Position numbers and translations under genes: made by a program
Assembly (NCBI RefSeq): GCF_002872475.1
Contig: NZ_CP025682.1
Location: forward strand, 558,001-622,000
DNA from: Pseudazoarcus pumilus
GTDB lineage: Bacteria; Pseudomonadota; Gammaproteobacteria; Burkholderiales; Rhodocyclaceae
Length of the DNA stretch: 64,000 nucleotides
Direction: 5' to 3'
Shown here: positions 18,614 through 26,803 of the stretch, one piece after another
How the letters are laid out: the number at the start of each line of letters is the position of its first letter
Position numbering within the stretch: the first letter of the stretch is position 1
The notes under the pieces: generated by a model
Database searches by the model: none
What the model saw: the letters and a program-made list of their open reading frames with translations, nothing else
What the model was told of the DNA's origin: nothing

Positions 18614-18979
18614 TCAGCCCAGGCCCTTGATGCGTTCGAGCAGTTCGGCGTGGTCGATGGGCTTGACCAGATAGTCGTGCGCGCCCTGACGCATGCCCCA
18701 GATGCGGTCTGTTTCCTGTCCCTTGGTGGTGCAGATGATGATCGGAATGGCGCGCGTGGCCTCGTCGCGCGAGATCGTGCGCGTGGCCTGGTAGCCGTTC
18801 ATGCCCGGCATGACCACGTCCATCAGGATCAGGTCGGGCAGTTCGGCCTTGCTCTTGACCACCGCATCCTCGCCGTTTTCGGCGGAGACCACCTCGAAGC
18901 CGTTGGCGGTGAGTACTTCGGTCAGCGCGAAGCGTTCGGTCGGAGAGTCGTCGACGACGAGAATTTTCTTGATCGGCAT
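18614..18979 (-). CDS. pilH: PilH response regulator
   Basis: A 121-residue stand-alone CheY-like receiver beginning MPIKKILVVDDSPTERFAL. The acidic pair is DD at 10-11, the phospho-acceptor lies in LILMDVVMPGMNGYQ near residue 53, the Thr is in IIICTTKGQ, and the Lys is in YLVKPID. In Pseudomonas PilH opposes PilG and tunes retraction. The ATG at 18979 is the conserved N-terminus; longer reading in the frame would run into pilG. Confidence 0.94.
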   Translation of the reverse strand: MPIKKILVVDDSPTERFALTEVLTANGFEVVSAENGEDAVVKSKAELPDLILMDVVMPGMNGYQATRTISRDEATRAIPIIICTTKGQETDRIWGMRQGAHDYLVKPIDHAELLERIKGLG

Positions 18980-19002
18980 GTCGTTCTTCCCACTACTGGC
19001 GT

Positions 19003-19392
19003 TCAGTCGGTTTTCGCCCGCAAGGCGTGTTCGGCGACAGTCTTGAGCAGGCTGTCCTTCGTGAAAGGCTTGGTGAGGTATTCGCTGGAGCCGGCCATGC
19101 GCCCGCGCGCGCGGTCGAACAGCCCGTCCTTGGACGAGAGCATGACCACCGGCGTGGCCGCCAGGCGCGCGTTGCGCTTGATCAGCGCGCAGGTCTGGTA
19201 GCCGTCGAGGCGCGGCATCATGATGTCCATGAAGATCACGTCGGGCTGGTGGTCGGCGATCTTGGCGAGCGCATCGAAGCCGTCCTCGGCCAGCACCACG
19301 TCGCATCCGGCCTGGCCGAGAAAGATCTCGGCGCTGCGCCGGATGGTGTTGCTGTCATCGATGACCATCACCCGAAGTCCGGTCAGGTCCAT
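19003..19392 (-). CDS. pilG: PilG response regulator
   Basis: A 129-residue CheY-like receiver beginning MDLTGLRVMVIDDSNTIRRS. The phospho-Asp is in VIFMDIMMPRLDGYQ near residue 58, with LSSKDG and YLTKPF completing the active site. PilG promotes pilus extension and adenylate cyclase activity in Pseudomonas. First gene of the chemosensory operon; a GAGGAA ribosome site precedes the start. The 135 bases upstream to the rubredoxin gene hold two small GC hairpins (19414-19429 and 19431-19446) and a possible -10 CATAGT, so the operon promoter is probably there. Confidence 0.94.
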   Translation of the reverse strand: MDLTGLRVMVIDDSNTIRRSAEIFLGQAGCDVVLAEDGFDALAKIADHQPDVIFMDIMMPRLDGYQTCALIKRNARLAATPVVMLSSKDGLFDRARGRMAGSSEYLTKPFTKDSLLKTVAEHALRAKTD

Positions 19393-19413
19393 GCGGCATT
19401 CCTCGTCGATGTG

Positions 19414-19446
19414 CGGGCCCGCAGGCCCGTCGGCACGCAGGTGCCG
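19414..19446. other. Tandem GC hairpins between rubredoxin gene and pilG
   Basis: Two adjacent small stems are visible: CGGGCC/GGCCCG (19414-19419 with 19424-19429) and CGGCAC/GTGCCG (19431-19436 with 19441-19446). They would lie in the pilG 5' leader on the minus strand. They may end transcription from the rubredoxin gene or shape the leader; there is no U run. Confidence 0.35.
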
Positions 19447-19527
19447 ATCCGGGTGCGACTATGCTGCATAAATGTTCCTGCCGCAACGCCCCGTTTCGGT
19501 GCGGCGTGCGACAGTGTGCATGCGCAC

Positions 19528-19707
19528 TCAGACCTCGACCATCTCGAAGTCTTCCTTGCGCGCCTGGCATTCCGGACAGGTCCAGTTCGGCGGAATGTCT
19601 TCCCAGCGCGTGCCGGGGGCGATGCCTTCGTCGGGCAGACCCTGTTCCTCGTCGTAGATGAATCCGCAGATCAGACACATGTACTTCTTGAATTCGGGGG
19701 TGGCCAT
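19528..19707 (-). CDS. Rubredoxin
   Basis: A 59-residue protein, [10 protein letters not shown] at the start and EDFEMVEV at the end. It has the two rubredoxin knuckles CLIC (Cys11, Cys14) and CPEC (Cys44, Cys47) that bind a single iron, with the typical aromatic YMC, IYD and NWTCP residues. Rubredoxins carry electrons to alkane hydroxylases, oxygen or peroxide reductases; no partner is adjacent. It sits between thiE (divergent) and pilG. A CAGGAG ribosome site lies about 10 bases before the ATG. The gene is easy to miss because of its size. Confidence 0.94.
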   Translation of the reverse strand: MATPEFKKYMCLICGFIYDEEQGLPDEGIAPGTRWEDIPPNWTCPECQARKEDFEMVEV

Positions 19708-19836
19708 GCGGGGGCGAGCTCCTGTCGGTTATGACGTAGAATCCGGGCCATCTTACCGTATTTTCATTGCCCCACCACTTGCCCGATGCCCTTGTGCGGC
19801 GCGGCTTTGGGGCTCGACCCGATGGAGTTTCCCGCG

Positions 19837-20463
19837 ATGACCGACCGATTGCCGCGAGGCCTGTACCTCGTGACGCCCGACAGCCGCGATGCCGGCCAGT
19901 TGCTGGGCCGGCTCGAGGACGCACTGCGCGGGCGTCCCGCGCTGGTGCAATACCGCAACAAGCTCGCCGACCCGGCGGCGCGGCGCGAGCAGGCGGCCGC
20001 GGCGGCGGCGTTGTGCCGTGCCGCGGGTGCGTTGTTCATCGTCAACGACAGCGTCGAGCTGGCGCTGGAGGTTGGCGCCGACGGTGTACACATGGGGCGC
20101 GAGGATGGTGATCCGGCCGCCGCGCGCGCCGCGCTGGGCGACGACTTGATCCTCGGCGTGTCCTGCTACGATGATTTCGAACGCGCGCGCAGCGCGGTTG
20201 CGGCCGGCGCCGACTATGTCGCCTTCGGCACCATGTTCCCGTCCTCGGTCAAGCCCGATGCGCCGCGCGCGCCGCTGGAACTGGTGCGTCGCGCCAGGGA
20301 CGAACTGGGCGTGCAGGTGGCCTGCATCGGCGGCATCACGCTGGAGAACGTGTCGCAGCTGGTCGCGGCCGGTGCGGACTTCGTCGCGGTGATTTCCGAT
20401 GTGTTCCGGGCCGAGGATCCGGCCGCGCGCGCCGCGGCCATCCAGGCCTTGTTCGAAGACTGA
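19837..20463 (+). CDS. thiE: Thiamine-phosphate synthase
   Basis: The 208-residue TIM-barrel enzyme joins hydroxymethylpyrimidine diphosphate and thiazole phosphate to give thiamine monophosphate. Seen are QYRNK near residue 39, [23 protein letters not shown], and the phosphate loop [23 protein letters not shown]. The loop usually written PTxTK reads [12 protein letters not shown]. The start at 19837 has GGAG nine bases upstream; earlier in-frame ATGs at 19822 and 19786 are less typical. hemL follows after 22 bases. No TPP riboswitch is visible here, unlike thiD-thiC at 38 kb. Confidence 0.95.
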   Translation: MTDRLPRGLYLVTPDSRDAGQLLGRLEDALRGRPALVQYRNKLADPAARREQAAAAAALCRAAGALFIVNDSVELALEVGADGVHMGREDGDPAAARAALGDDLILGVSCYDDFERARSAVAAGADYVAFGTMFPSSVKPDAPRAPLELVRRARDELGVQVACIGGITLENVSQLVAAGADFVAVISDVFRAEDPAARAAAIQALFED

Positions 20464-20485
20464 CAACGACTTTCCGAAGGATTCC

Positions 20486-21769
20486 ATGACCGATCGCAAC
20501 CAGACCCTGTTTGACCGCGCCTGCCGCAGCATTCCCGGCGGCGTCAATTCGCCGGTGCGAGCCTTCCGTTCGGTGGGCGGTACGCCGCGTTTCATCGAGC
20601 GCGCGCAAGGCCCGCGTGTATGGGACGCCGAAGGCAAGAGCTATCTCGACTACGTCGGCTCATGGGGGCCGGCGATTGCCGGACACGCGCACCCGGTCAT
20701 CGTCGAGGCGGTGCGCGAGGCGGCTCTGTCGGGTCTGTCCTTCGGCGCGCCCACCGAGGCCGAGATCGAGATGGCCGAGGCCATCTGCGCGCGATTGCCG
20801 TCGGTCGAGATGGTGCGCCTGGTCAGTTCCGGTACCGAAGCGACGATGACCGCCATTCGGCTGGCGCGCGGCTTCACCGGGCGCGATGCCATCGTCAAGT
20901 TCGAAGGCTGCTACCACGGTCATGCCGACAGCCTGCTGGTCAAGGCCGGCTCGGGCCTGCTGACCCTGGGCAACCCGTCCTCGGGCGGTGTGCCGGCCGA
21001 TTTCGCCAGGCACACCATCGTGCTCGACTTCAACGACCTCGATCAGGTCGAGGAGGTTTTCCGCGCGCGCGGCGACGAGATCGCCGCGATCATCGTCGAG
21101 CCGGTCGCCGGCAACATGAACCTGATCAAGCCCCGGCCCGGCTTTCTCGAGGGGCTGCGCGAAGTGTGTACGAAGTACGGCGCGGTGCTGATCTTCGACG
21201 AGGTCATGACCGGCTTTCGCGTCGGCCCGCAGGGCGTGCAGGGCGTGACCGGCGTGACGCCGGATCTGACCACGCTGGGCAAGGTCATCGGTGGTGGCAT
21301 GCCGGTGGGCGCCTTCGGCGGGCGGCGCGACATCATGGAGTGCATCGCGCCGCTGGGCAGCGTCTACCAGGCCGGTACGCTGTCTGGCAGCCCGGTGGCG
21401 GTGGCGGCTGGGCTGGCCTCACTCAAGGTGCTCGACGAGCCCGGCTTCTACGACCACCTGGCCGCACGCACGCGGCGCCTGGTCGACGGCCTGCAGGGCG
21501 CGGCCGATGCCGCCGGCGTGCGCTTTTCGGCCGATGCGCTGGGTGGCATGTTCGGCGTGTATTTCGCAGACACGGTGCCGGGTTCGTTCGCCGAAGTCAC
21601 GACCTGCGACAAGGAGGCCTTCAACCGTTTCTTCCATGCCATGCTCGAGGCCGGGCACTACTTCGCGCCGTCGGCCTTCGAGGCCGGTTTCGTGTCGATC
21701 GCGCACAGCGAGGACGATATCGACACGACCGTGGCCGCCGCGCGCGAAGTGTTCGTGTCCATGGACTGA
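20486..21769 (+). CDS. hemL: Glutamate-1-semialdehyde 2,1-aminomutase
   Basis: The 427-residue class III aminotransferase-fold enzyme converts glutamate-1-semialdehyde to 5-aminolevulinate in the C5 haem pathway. Beginning [20 protein letters not shown], it has [15 protein letters not shown] for the PLP phosphate, [11 protein letters not shown], and the PLP lysine in [18 protein letters not shown] near residue 266. Length is normal for the family. It lies 22 bases behind thiE, and a DUF488 gene starts five bases after its stop. Confidence 0.97.
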   Translation: MTDRNQTLFDRACRSIPGGVNSPVRAFRSVGGTPRFIERAQGPRVWDAEGKSYLDYVGSWGPAIAGHAHPVIVEAVREAALSGLSFGAPTEAEIEMAEAICARLPSVEMVRLVSSGTEATMTAIRLARGFTGRDAIVKFEGCYHGHADSLLVKAGSGLLTLGNPSSGGVPADFARHTIVLDFNDLDQVEEVFRARGDEIAAIIVEPVAGNMNLIKPRPGFLEGLREVCTKYGAVLIFDEVMTGFRVGPQGVQGVTGVTPDLTTLGKVIGGGMPVGAFGGRRDIMECIAPLGSVYQAGTLSGSPVAVAAGLASLKVLDEPGFYDHLAARTRRLVDGLQGAADAAGVRFSADALGGMFGVYFADTVPGSFAEVTTCDKEAFNRFFHAMLEAGHYFAPSAFEAGFVSIAHSEDDIDTTVAAAREVFVSMD

Positions 21770-21774
21770 AGGCG

Positions 21775-22137
21775 TTGTCCGAGCCCGAGTATCGCCTCAA
21801 GCGCGTGCATGCCGCGCCCGCCGGCGACGACGGCGTGCGTGTACTGGTCGACCGCCTGTGGCCGCGCGGCGTATCCAAAGAGGACGCCGCGGTCGACCAC
21901 TGGATGCGCGATCTCGCGCCGTCGTCCGAACTGCGCCGCTGGTTCGGCCATCGGGTCGATCGCTGGGACGAATTTCGCCGTCGCTACTTTGCCGAGCTCG
22001 ACGCGCGTGCAGCGGCGCTGGAGCCGCTGCGGGCGCTGCGCGGGCGCGTCACCTTGCTGTTCGCGGCGCGTGACGAGCGGCACAACAATGCAGTGGCGCT
22101 GAAGGAATACCTCGAAAGCGGCAGGCGGCGGGCGTAG
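21775..22137 (+). CDS. DUF488 (YeaO-like) family protein
   Basis: A 120-residue protein of the DUF488/YeaO family, recognised by VRVLVDRLWPRGVSKEDAAVD, DLAPSSELRRWFGH and the end segment LLFAARDERHNNAVALKEYL. Function is unknown. I chose the TTG at 21775, five bases after the hemL stop, because it gives the usual family N-terminus and no ATG is available in frame before the conserved region. Likely coupled to hemL. Confidence 0.85.
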   Translation: MSEPEYRLKRVHAAPAGDDGVRVLVDRLWPRGVSKEDAAVDHWMRDLAPSSELRRWFGHRVDRWDEFRRRYFAELDARAAALEPLRALRGRVTLLFAARDERHNNAVALKEYLESGRRRA

Positions 22138-22161
22138 TGCGTGATCGCCATGCCGGCGAGG

Positions 22162-23592
22162 CTACAGCAGGAAGATCGTCGCCAGCCCGAGGAAGATGAA
22201 GAAGCCGCCCGAATCGGTGAGCGCGGTGATCATCACCGAGCCGCCCAGTGCCGGGTCCTTGCCCATGCGCATGCGCATCATCGGGATGATGACGCCCGCG
22301 CTGGCGGCAAGCAGCAGGTTGAGCGTCATCGCGCTGGTCATCACCACGCCCAGTTGCCAGTTGCCGTAGAGCCACCACGCCATCGCGCCCAGAAAGCCGC
22401 CCCACACCACGCCGTTGAACAGCGCCACGCCTATTTCCTTGCGCAACAGCCGGCGCATCGCGCTGGGTTCGATCTGGCCCATGGCGATGGCGCGCACGAT
22501 CATCGTGATGGTCTGGTTGCCCGAGTTGCCGCCGATGCCGGCGATGATCGGCATCAGTGCGGCCAGCGCGACGAGCTTCTCGATGGAGCCTTCGAACAGG
22601 CCGATCACGCGCGAGGCGAAGACCGCCGTGACCAGGTTGATGGCCAGCCATGCCCAGCGGTTCTTCACCGAATCCCACACCGAGGCGAAGATGTCCTCCT
22701 CCTCGCGCAGGCCGGCGTTGCTGAGGATCTCCTGCTCGCCTTCCTCGCGGATGTAGTCGACCATGTCGGCCACGGTGAGGCGACCGATCACGCGCTTTTC
22801 CGAATCGACCACCGGGGCGGACACGAGGTCGTAGCGCTCGAAGGCCTGGGCTGCGTCGCCGGCGTCGTCTTCGGGGATGAAGCTGATCACCGGCTCGGTG
22901 CCCATGACCTCGGCCACTTCCATTTCCGGGTCGTGGATGAGCAGGTTCTCCAGGGTCAGGATGCCGCGCAGGTGCTCGTCGCGGTCGACCACGAAGAGCT
23001 TGTCGGTGTGGTCGGGCAGCTCCTCGAAGCGGCGCAGGTAACGCAGCACCACTTCCAGCGTGACGTCCTCGCGCACCGTGACCATGTCGAAGTCCATCAG
23101 CGCGCCCACCGTGTCCTCGGGGTAGGACATGGCCGCGCGCAACTGCTCGCGGCCCTCCGGGTCGAGCGACTGGTAGACGTCCTGGATGACTTCGGGGGGC
23201 AGGTTCGGCGCGAGGTCGGCCAGCTCGTCCGCGTCCAGGCTCTCGGCGGCGGCCTTGAGCTCCTCGGGCTCCATGGTCTCGATGAGCGACTCGCGCACCG
23301 CGTCCGAGACTTCGAGCAGGATCTCGCCGTCGCGCTCGGCCTTGACCAGATTCCAGACGAAGAGGCGGTCTTCCAGCGGCAGCGCCTCGAGCACGAAGGC
23401 GATGTCGGCCGGGTGCATGCCCTCGAGCAATTCCCGCATTTCCTCCAGATGCTCGCGTTGCAGGATGCCTTCTCCGGCCTCCTGGCGGTTGGCCAGGTCT
23501 TCGCCGAGCCGCTGGCGCGCAAGCAACTCCTGCACCATGCGCAGGTGCTGCTGGACGTCGTCGGGGGAGTGCTCTTGCTCTTCGGCGGACAT
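22162..23592 (-). CDS. mgtE: MgtE-type magnesium transporter
   Basis: The 476-residue protein has the MgtE architecture. An N-terminal superhelical domain covers about residues 30-150, two CBS domains are at about 155-280 (YPEDTVGALMDFDMV; EPVISFIPEDDAGD), and there is a C-terminal membrane domain of five helices from about 300. The pore-helix region reads MPIIAGIGGNSGNQTITMIVRAIAMG. MgtE is a dimeric Mg2+ channel closed by Mg2+ binding to the cytosolic domains. The start at 23592 (MSAEEQEHSPDD) avoids a low-complexity arginine-rich extension. Convergent with the DUF488 gene, 24 bases away. Confidence 0.95.
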   Translation of the reverse strand: MSAEEQEHSPDDVQQHLRMVQELLARQRLGEDLANRQEAGEGILQREHLEEMRELLEGMHPADIAFVLEALPLEDRLFVWNLVKAERDGEILLEVSDAVRESLIETMEPEELKAAAESLDADELADLAPNLPPEVIQDVYQSLDPEGREQLRAAMSYPEDTVGALMDFDMVTVREDVTLEVVLRYLRRFEELPDHTDKLFVVDRDEHLRGILTLENLLIHDPEMEVAEVMGTEPVISFIPEDDAGDAAQAFERYDLVSAPVVDSEKRVIGRLTVADMVDYIREEGEQEILSNAGLREEEDIFASVWDSVKNRWAWLAINLVTAVFASRVIGLFEGSIEKLVALAALMPIIAGIGGNSGNQTITMIVRAIAMGQIEPSAMRRLLRKEIGVALFNGVVWGGFLGAMAWWLYGNWQLGVVMTSAMTLNLLLAASAGVIIPMMRMRMGKDPALGGSVMITALTDSGGFFIFLGLATIFLL

Positions 23593-23686
23593 GGGGGACT
23601 CGGGCGCGTGGGTCGGAGCGCAGGCAGGCTGCTGGCGCGATTTTACGGACTTGTGCGGTGCGGCGCGACCGCGCTCTGCGCGCGGC

Positions 23687-24382
23687 CTATTCCGGGATGC
23701 GCGTATGCACCATGCGTGCACGCACGCTCTCGGCGATGGTCTCTAGGCGCGGGCCGAAGGATTCGGCGTAGTGGCGCGGGTTGGGCAGCATCACGGCCAT
23801 CTGCGTGGCTTCGACCGGCCCCAGGCGGTCGGCCGAGATGCCGTAGTGGTGACGTGCCGCGGCCTCGGCGCCGAAGATGCCGTCGCCCCACTCGACCACG
23901 TTGAGATAGACCTCGAGGATGCGCCGCTTGCTCCAGGCGGCCTCGAGCATCACCGCGATGATCGCCTCCTGCCCCTTGCGCCAGTAGCTGCGCGAGGGCG
24001 ACAGGAAGAGGTTCTTGGCCAGCTGCTGGGTGATCGTCGAGCCGCCGGCCACCGCGCCGCCACGGTCTCGGTTGCGTTCGATGGCGCGCTGGATGCCGGT
24101 CCAGTCGATGCCGTAGTGGTCCATGAAGCGGTCGTCCTCGGCCGCCACCACGGCGCGTTTCAGATGCGGCGAAATGCGGTCGAAGGGCACCCAGCGCTGG
24201 TCCAGCGTCGCGCGTGCATCGTGCTCGCGCAGTTCGGCCAGGCGCAGCTGCATGAAGCTGGTCGTCGCCGGATCGTGGTCGCGCCACCACAGCACGTGGA
24301 CCAGAAACCAGCCCTGTAGCAGCGCCAGTACGAGTACCAGCGCGGCCAGGGCGAGCCACACGCGGCGCATCAGGCGTTTCAT
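23687..24382 (-). CDS. mtgA: Monofunctional biosynthetic peptidoglycan transglycosylase
   Basis: This 231-residue GT51 enzyme polymerises lipid II into glycan strands at the periplasmic face. An N-terminal membrane anchor is at about 7-27 (VWLALAALVLVLALLQGWFLV). The catalytic motifs are AAEDDRFMDHYGIDW, GGSTITQQLAKNLFL and RKGQEAIIAVMLE with RILEVYLNVVEWG. The first Glu of motif 1 is the catalytic base. The ATG at 24382 overlaps the aroE stop (ATGA), fixing the start. Confidence 0.96.
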   Translation of the reverse strand: MKRLMRRVWLALAALVLVLALLQGWFLVHVLWWRDHDPATTSFMQLRLAELREHDARATLDQRWVPFDRISPHLKRAVVAAEDDRFMDHYGIDWTGIQRAIERNRDRGGAVAGGSTITQQLAKNLFLSPSRSYWRKGQEAIIAVMLEAAWSKRRILEVYLNVVEWGDGIFGAEAAARHHYGISADRLGPVEATQMAVMLPNPRHYAESFGPRLETIAESVRARMVHTRIPE

Positions 24383-25212
24383 GCCGCCATGATCTCGGCG
24401 CGCAGGGCCTCCAGTACCGGCGCGGTGTCCGGGCGCACGCCGCGCCACAGGCGAAAGCTCTCGGCGGCCTGTTCGACCAGCATGCCCAGGCCGTCGGCCG
24501 TGCGTGCCGCCCCGTCGCGTCGCGCCGCGCGCATGAAGGGCGTGTCGCCGCGTCCGTACATCATGTCGTAGGCGAGCGCGTCGGGCGCGTACAGGCCGGG
24601 TGGCAGGTCCGGTGCCTGGTCCGACAGACTGGCGGCGGTGGCATTGATCACGAGGTCGAAGTCGCGCCCGACCAGCGCGGCGAAGCCGCAGGCGTCGAGC
24701 GTGGCCGCGCCGGCCTGCGGGCCGAAGCGCTCGACCAGTTCCTCGGCGCGTGTCACCGTGCGGTTGGCGATGGTGAGCGCCACCGGCGCCTCGCCGAGCA
24801 GCGGCAGCACCACGCCGCGTGCGGCGCCGCCGGCGCCGAGCAGCAGCACGCGCCGGCCCTCGATCGGGTAGTTGAGGTTGTGACGGATGTCGCGCACCAG
24901 GCCGGCGCCGTCGGTGTTGTCGCCGAAGATGCCGTCGCCGTCGAAGGCCAGCGTGTTGACCGCGCCGGCCGCCTCGGCGCGCGGCGACAGACGGTCGGCC
25001 AGTGAATGTGCCTCGAGCTTGAACGGCACCGTGACGTTCAGGCCGCGCCCGCCAGCATGGCGGAATTCGGCTACTGCCGCGGCAAAGCCGTCGAGTGGCG
25101 CGAGCAGCGCTTCGTAGACCAGCTGCTGGCCCGTCTGCGCGGCGAAGGCAGCGTGGATGCGGGGCGACTTGCTGTGGGCGATGGGGTTGCCGATGACGGC
25201 GTAGCGGTCCAT
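24379..25212 (-). CDS. aroE: Shikimate dehydrogenase
   Basis: The 277-residue enzyme reduces 3-dehydroshikimate to shikimate with NADPH. The substrate site shows NPIAHSKSPRIH, NVTVPFK with the catalytic lysine, and DNTDGAG. The nucleotide-binding motif is LLLGAGGAARGVV near residue 126, followed by NRTVTRAEELVERF. It lies 31 bases after the TonB-like gene and overlaps mtgA by 4 bases, so it belongs to the rnb-tonB-aroE-mtgA run. Confidence 0.96.
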   Translation of the reverse strand: MDRYAVIGNPIAHSKSPRIHAAFAAQTGQQLVYEALLAPLDGFAAAVAEFRHAGGRGLNVTVPFKLEAHSLADRLSPRAEAAGAVNTLAFDGDGIFGDNTDGAGLVRDIRHNLNYPIEGRRVLLLGAGGAARGVVLPLLGEAPVALTIANRTVTRAEELVERFGPQAGAATLDACGFAALVGRDFDLVINATAASLSDQAPDLPPGLYAPDALAYDMMYGRGDTPFMRAARRDGAARTADGLGMLVEQAAESFRLWRGVRPDTAPVLEALRAEIMAA

Positions 25213-25243
25213 GGGATGCTCCGGTAGGTGCCGGTGTGTCCGC

Positions 25244-26794
25244 TCAGCGCGTGTGCAACTGGTCGGAATTGGTGAAGGTCCAGGTGCGCGTGATCACGAC
25301 CCGGTCGGTGTCGTCGCGGATGTCCGGCGGAAACGGTGCGTAGGGCGCGGCCATGCGCACGATCTGGGCGGCGGCGCGGTCGAGCACGTCGTGACCCGAG
25401 GAGCGGTCGATCTCGACGCGTTCGAGCGTGCCGTCGGCGCGGATTTCGACGGTCATCACGAGGCTGCCGTAGATGCGTCCGCGCGCGTCATCCGGGTAGT
25501 TCAGCGTGCCGATGCGCTCGACCTTCTGGCGCCAGTCCTCGGCGTACTGGGCGAAGCGGTATTCCTTGGCGCGCGTGCCGATGTGCACCTTGCGCGGGCG
25601 CTTGGAGTACTCGTCGAGCTGGCGGCCGATGCGCGCTTCGAGTTTGGCGACAGCCGCGATCGAGTCCATCAGATCCAGCCCGGACACGTCCGGCGCTGCA
25701 GGCGGTTCGGGTGGCGGCGCGGGCGTTTCCGCACGCTCGGGCGCACGCGCGACGGGCGCGGGCTGCGCCGGCGGTGCCGGGTCCGCGGGTGCCGGCTGCG
25801 CCCTCGTCGACTCCGGGGCCGGCGCCGGCGCTTGGCTCGCCGCCGGTTCGGCTGTCGGTTCGGGTATGGGCTCGGTGGCGGGTTCGGTTCGCGCGGGTTC
25901 GGCGGGCGTAGTGGCGGCCTGTGCCGCGGGCGTGGCGGGCGCTTCGCGGGGAGGGGGGGCGGACTCCGTCGCGGCTGGGCGGGCGCGCCGTTCGCGCGGG
26001 TCCGCGGCGTTCAGCACAGGCGTCTTGGCGTTCGATTCGGGTTCCTGGCGCGTCGCTTCTGGCGCGTTCAGTGCCATCGTCACGCGCTCGGGCTGCGTCG
26101 CGGAGGGGCTCGCCGGCTCGGGCAGGGCGAGCGGCTTGATCGCTGCGGTGAAGGGTGTCGACAGGGGCTGTGGTCGGGGCGCGTCGAGCGCGACCGACGC
26201 GGTGGCGGCGTCGCGCGTCGGCTCGGCGGGGCGCTGCGGCCGTGGCGGCTCGGCAGTGAGGTCGGCGGTGGCGGGTGGCGGTGTGTTCGGTCCTGGCAGC
26301 GCAGCCGGCGGGGGCTGGCGCACCGGCGCGGGTTGGAGCTCGGGCCGTGGCGAGGGCTGCGGGCGCAATTGCGTGGCGGGCTCGACGGTGGGTGGAGCCG
26401 CCTCCTGCGGCGCCGGTGCGAGCGGGCGCGGCGCGGGCGCGGCGATGCGGCGCTGCTCGGTCGGTGCATTGCCGTCCTGGCGGGAGGGCAGGACCGGGGT
26501 CGGCGTCGAGGTCAGCGCCTGCTCTGACACCGGGCCGCCGCCGTCGAGATTGGCCTGGGCGAGCACGTCGGCCTGCTCCGGCGCGCGTTCGCGCCGCGCG
26601 TTGACCAGCACGACTTCGAGGTTGCGGTGTTCGACGTTGGGGGTCGGCTGCGCGCCGGAGAAGGTGATCGACAACACCACGGCGTGCGCCAGCAGCGAGG
26701 CGACGATGGCGAAGGGCATCGGCAGGCTGATCGTGCCGTCGCGCAGGCCCTTGCGAGCGGCCGCGACCAGGGAGGCGTGCGCCGATGCCCTCAT
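25244..26794 (-). CDS. TonB-like energy transducer protein
   Basis: A 516-residue protein with an N-terminal membrane helix at about 26-46 (PFAIVASLLAHAVVLSITF), then some 330 residues rich in Pro, Ala, Glu and Arg, and a TonB-like C-terminal domain at about 430-510. That domain reads LNYPDDARGRIYGSLVMTVEI, then DGTLERVEIDRSSG and VITRTWTF. It may link inner-membrane energy to an outer-membrane receptor or serve as a structural periplasmic spanner. No ExbB/ExbD is adjacent. The proline-rich spacer is much longer than in classic TonB (about 240 residues). It begins 9 bases after the RNase gene stop. Confidence 0.85.
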   Translation of the reverse strand: MRASAHASLVAAARKGLRDGTISLPMPFAIVASLLAHAVVLSITFSGAQPTPNVEHRNLEVVLVNARRERAPEQADVLAQANLDGGGPVSEQALTSTPTPVLPSRQDGNAPTEQRRIAAPAPRPLAPAPQEAAPPTVEPATQLRPQPSPRPELQPAPVRQPPPAALPGPNTPPPATADLTAEPPRPQRPAEPTRDAATASVALDAPRPQPLSTPFTAAIKPLALPEPASPSATQPERVTMALNAPEATRQEPESNAKTPVLNAADPRERRARPAATESAPPPREAPATPAAQAATTPAEPARTEPATEPIPEPTAEPAASQAPAPAPESTRAQPAPADPAPPAQPAPVARAPERAETPAPPPEPPAAPDVSGLDLMDSIAAVAKLEARIGRQLDEYSKRPRKVHIGTRAKEYRFAQYAEDWRQKVERIGTLNYPDDARGRIYGSLVMTVEIRADGTLERVEIDRSSGHDVLDRAAAQIVRMAAPYAPFPPDIRDDTDRVVITRTWTFTNSDQLHTR

Positions 26795-26803
26795 GTGCGT
26801 CGG

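Noticed and set aside
15784-18630. Open frame of 948 codons antisense to pilJ and pilI
   Set aside because: Gly/Asp/His-rich shadow of two well-recognised genes; no domain.
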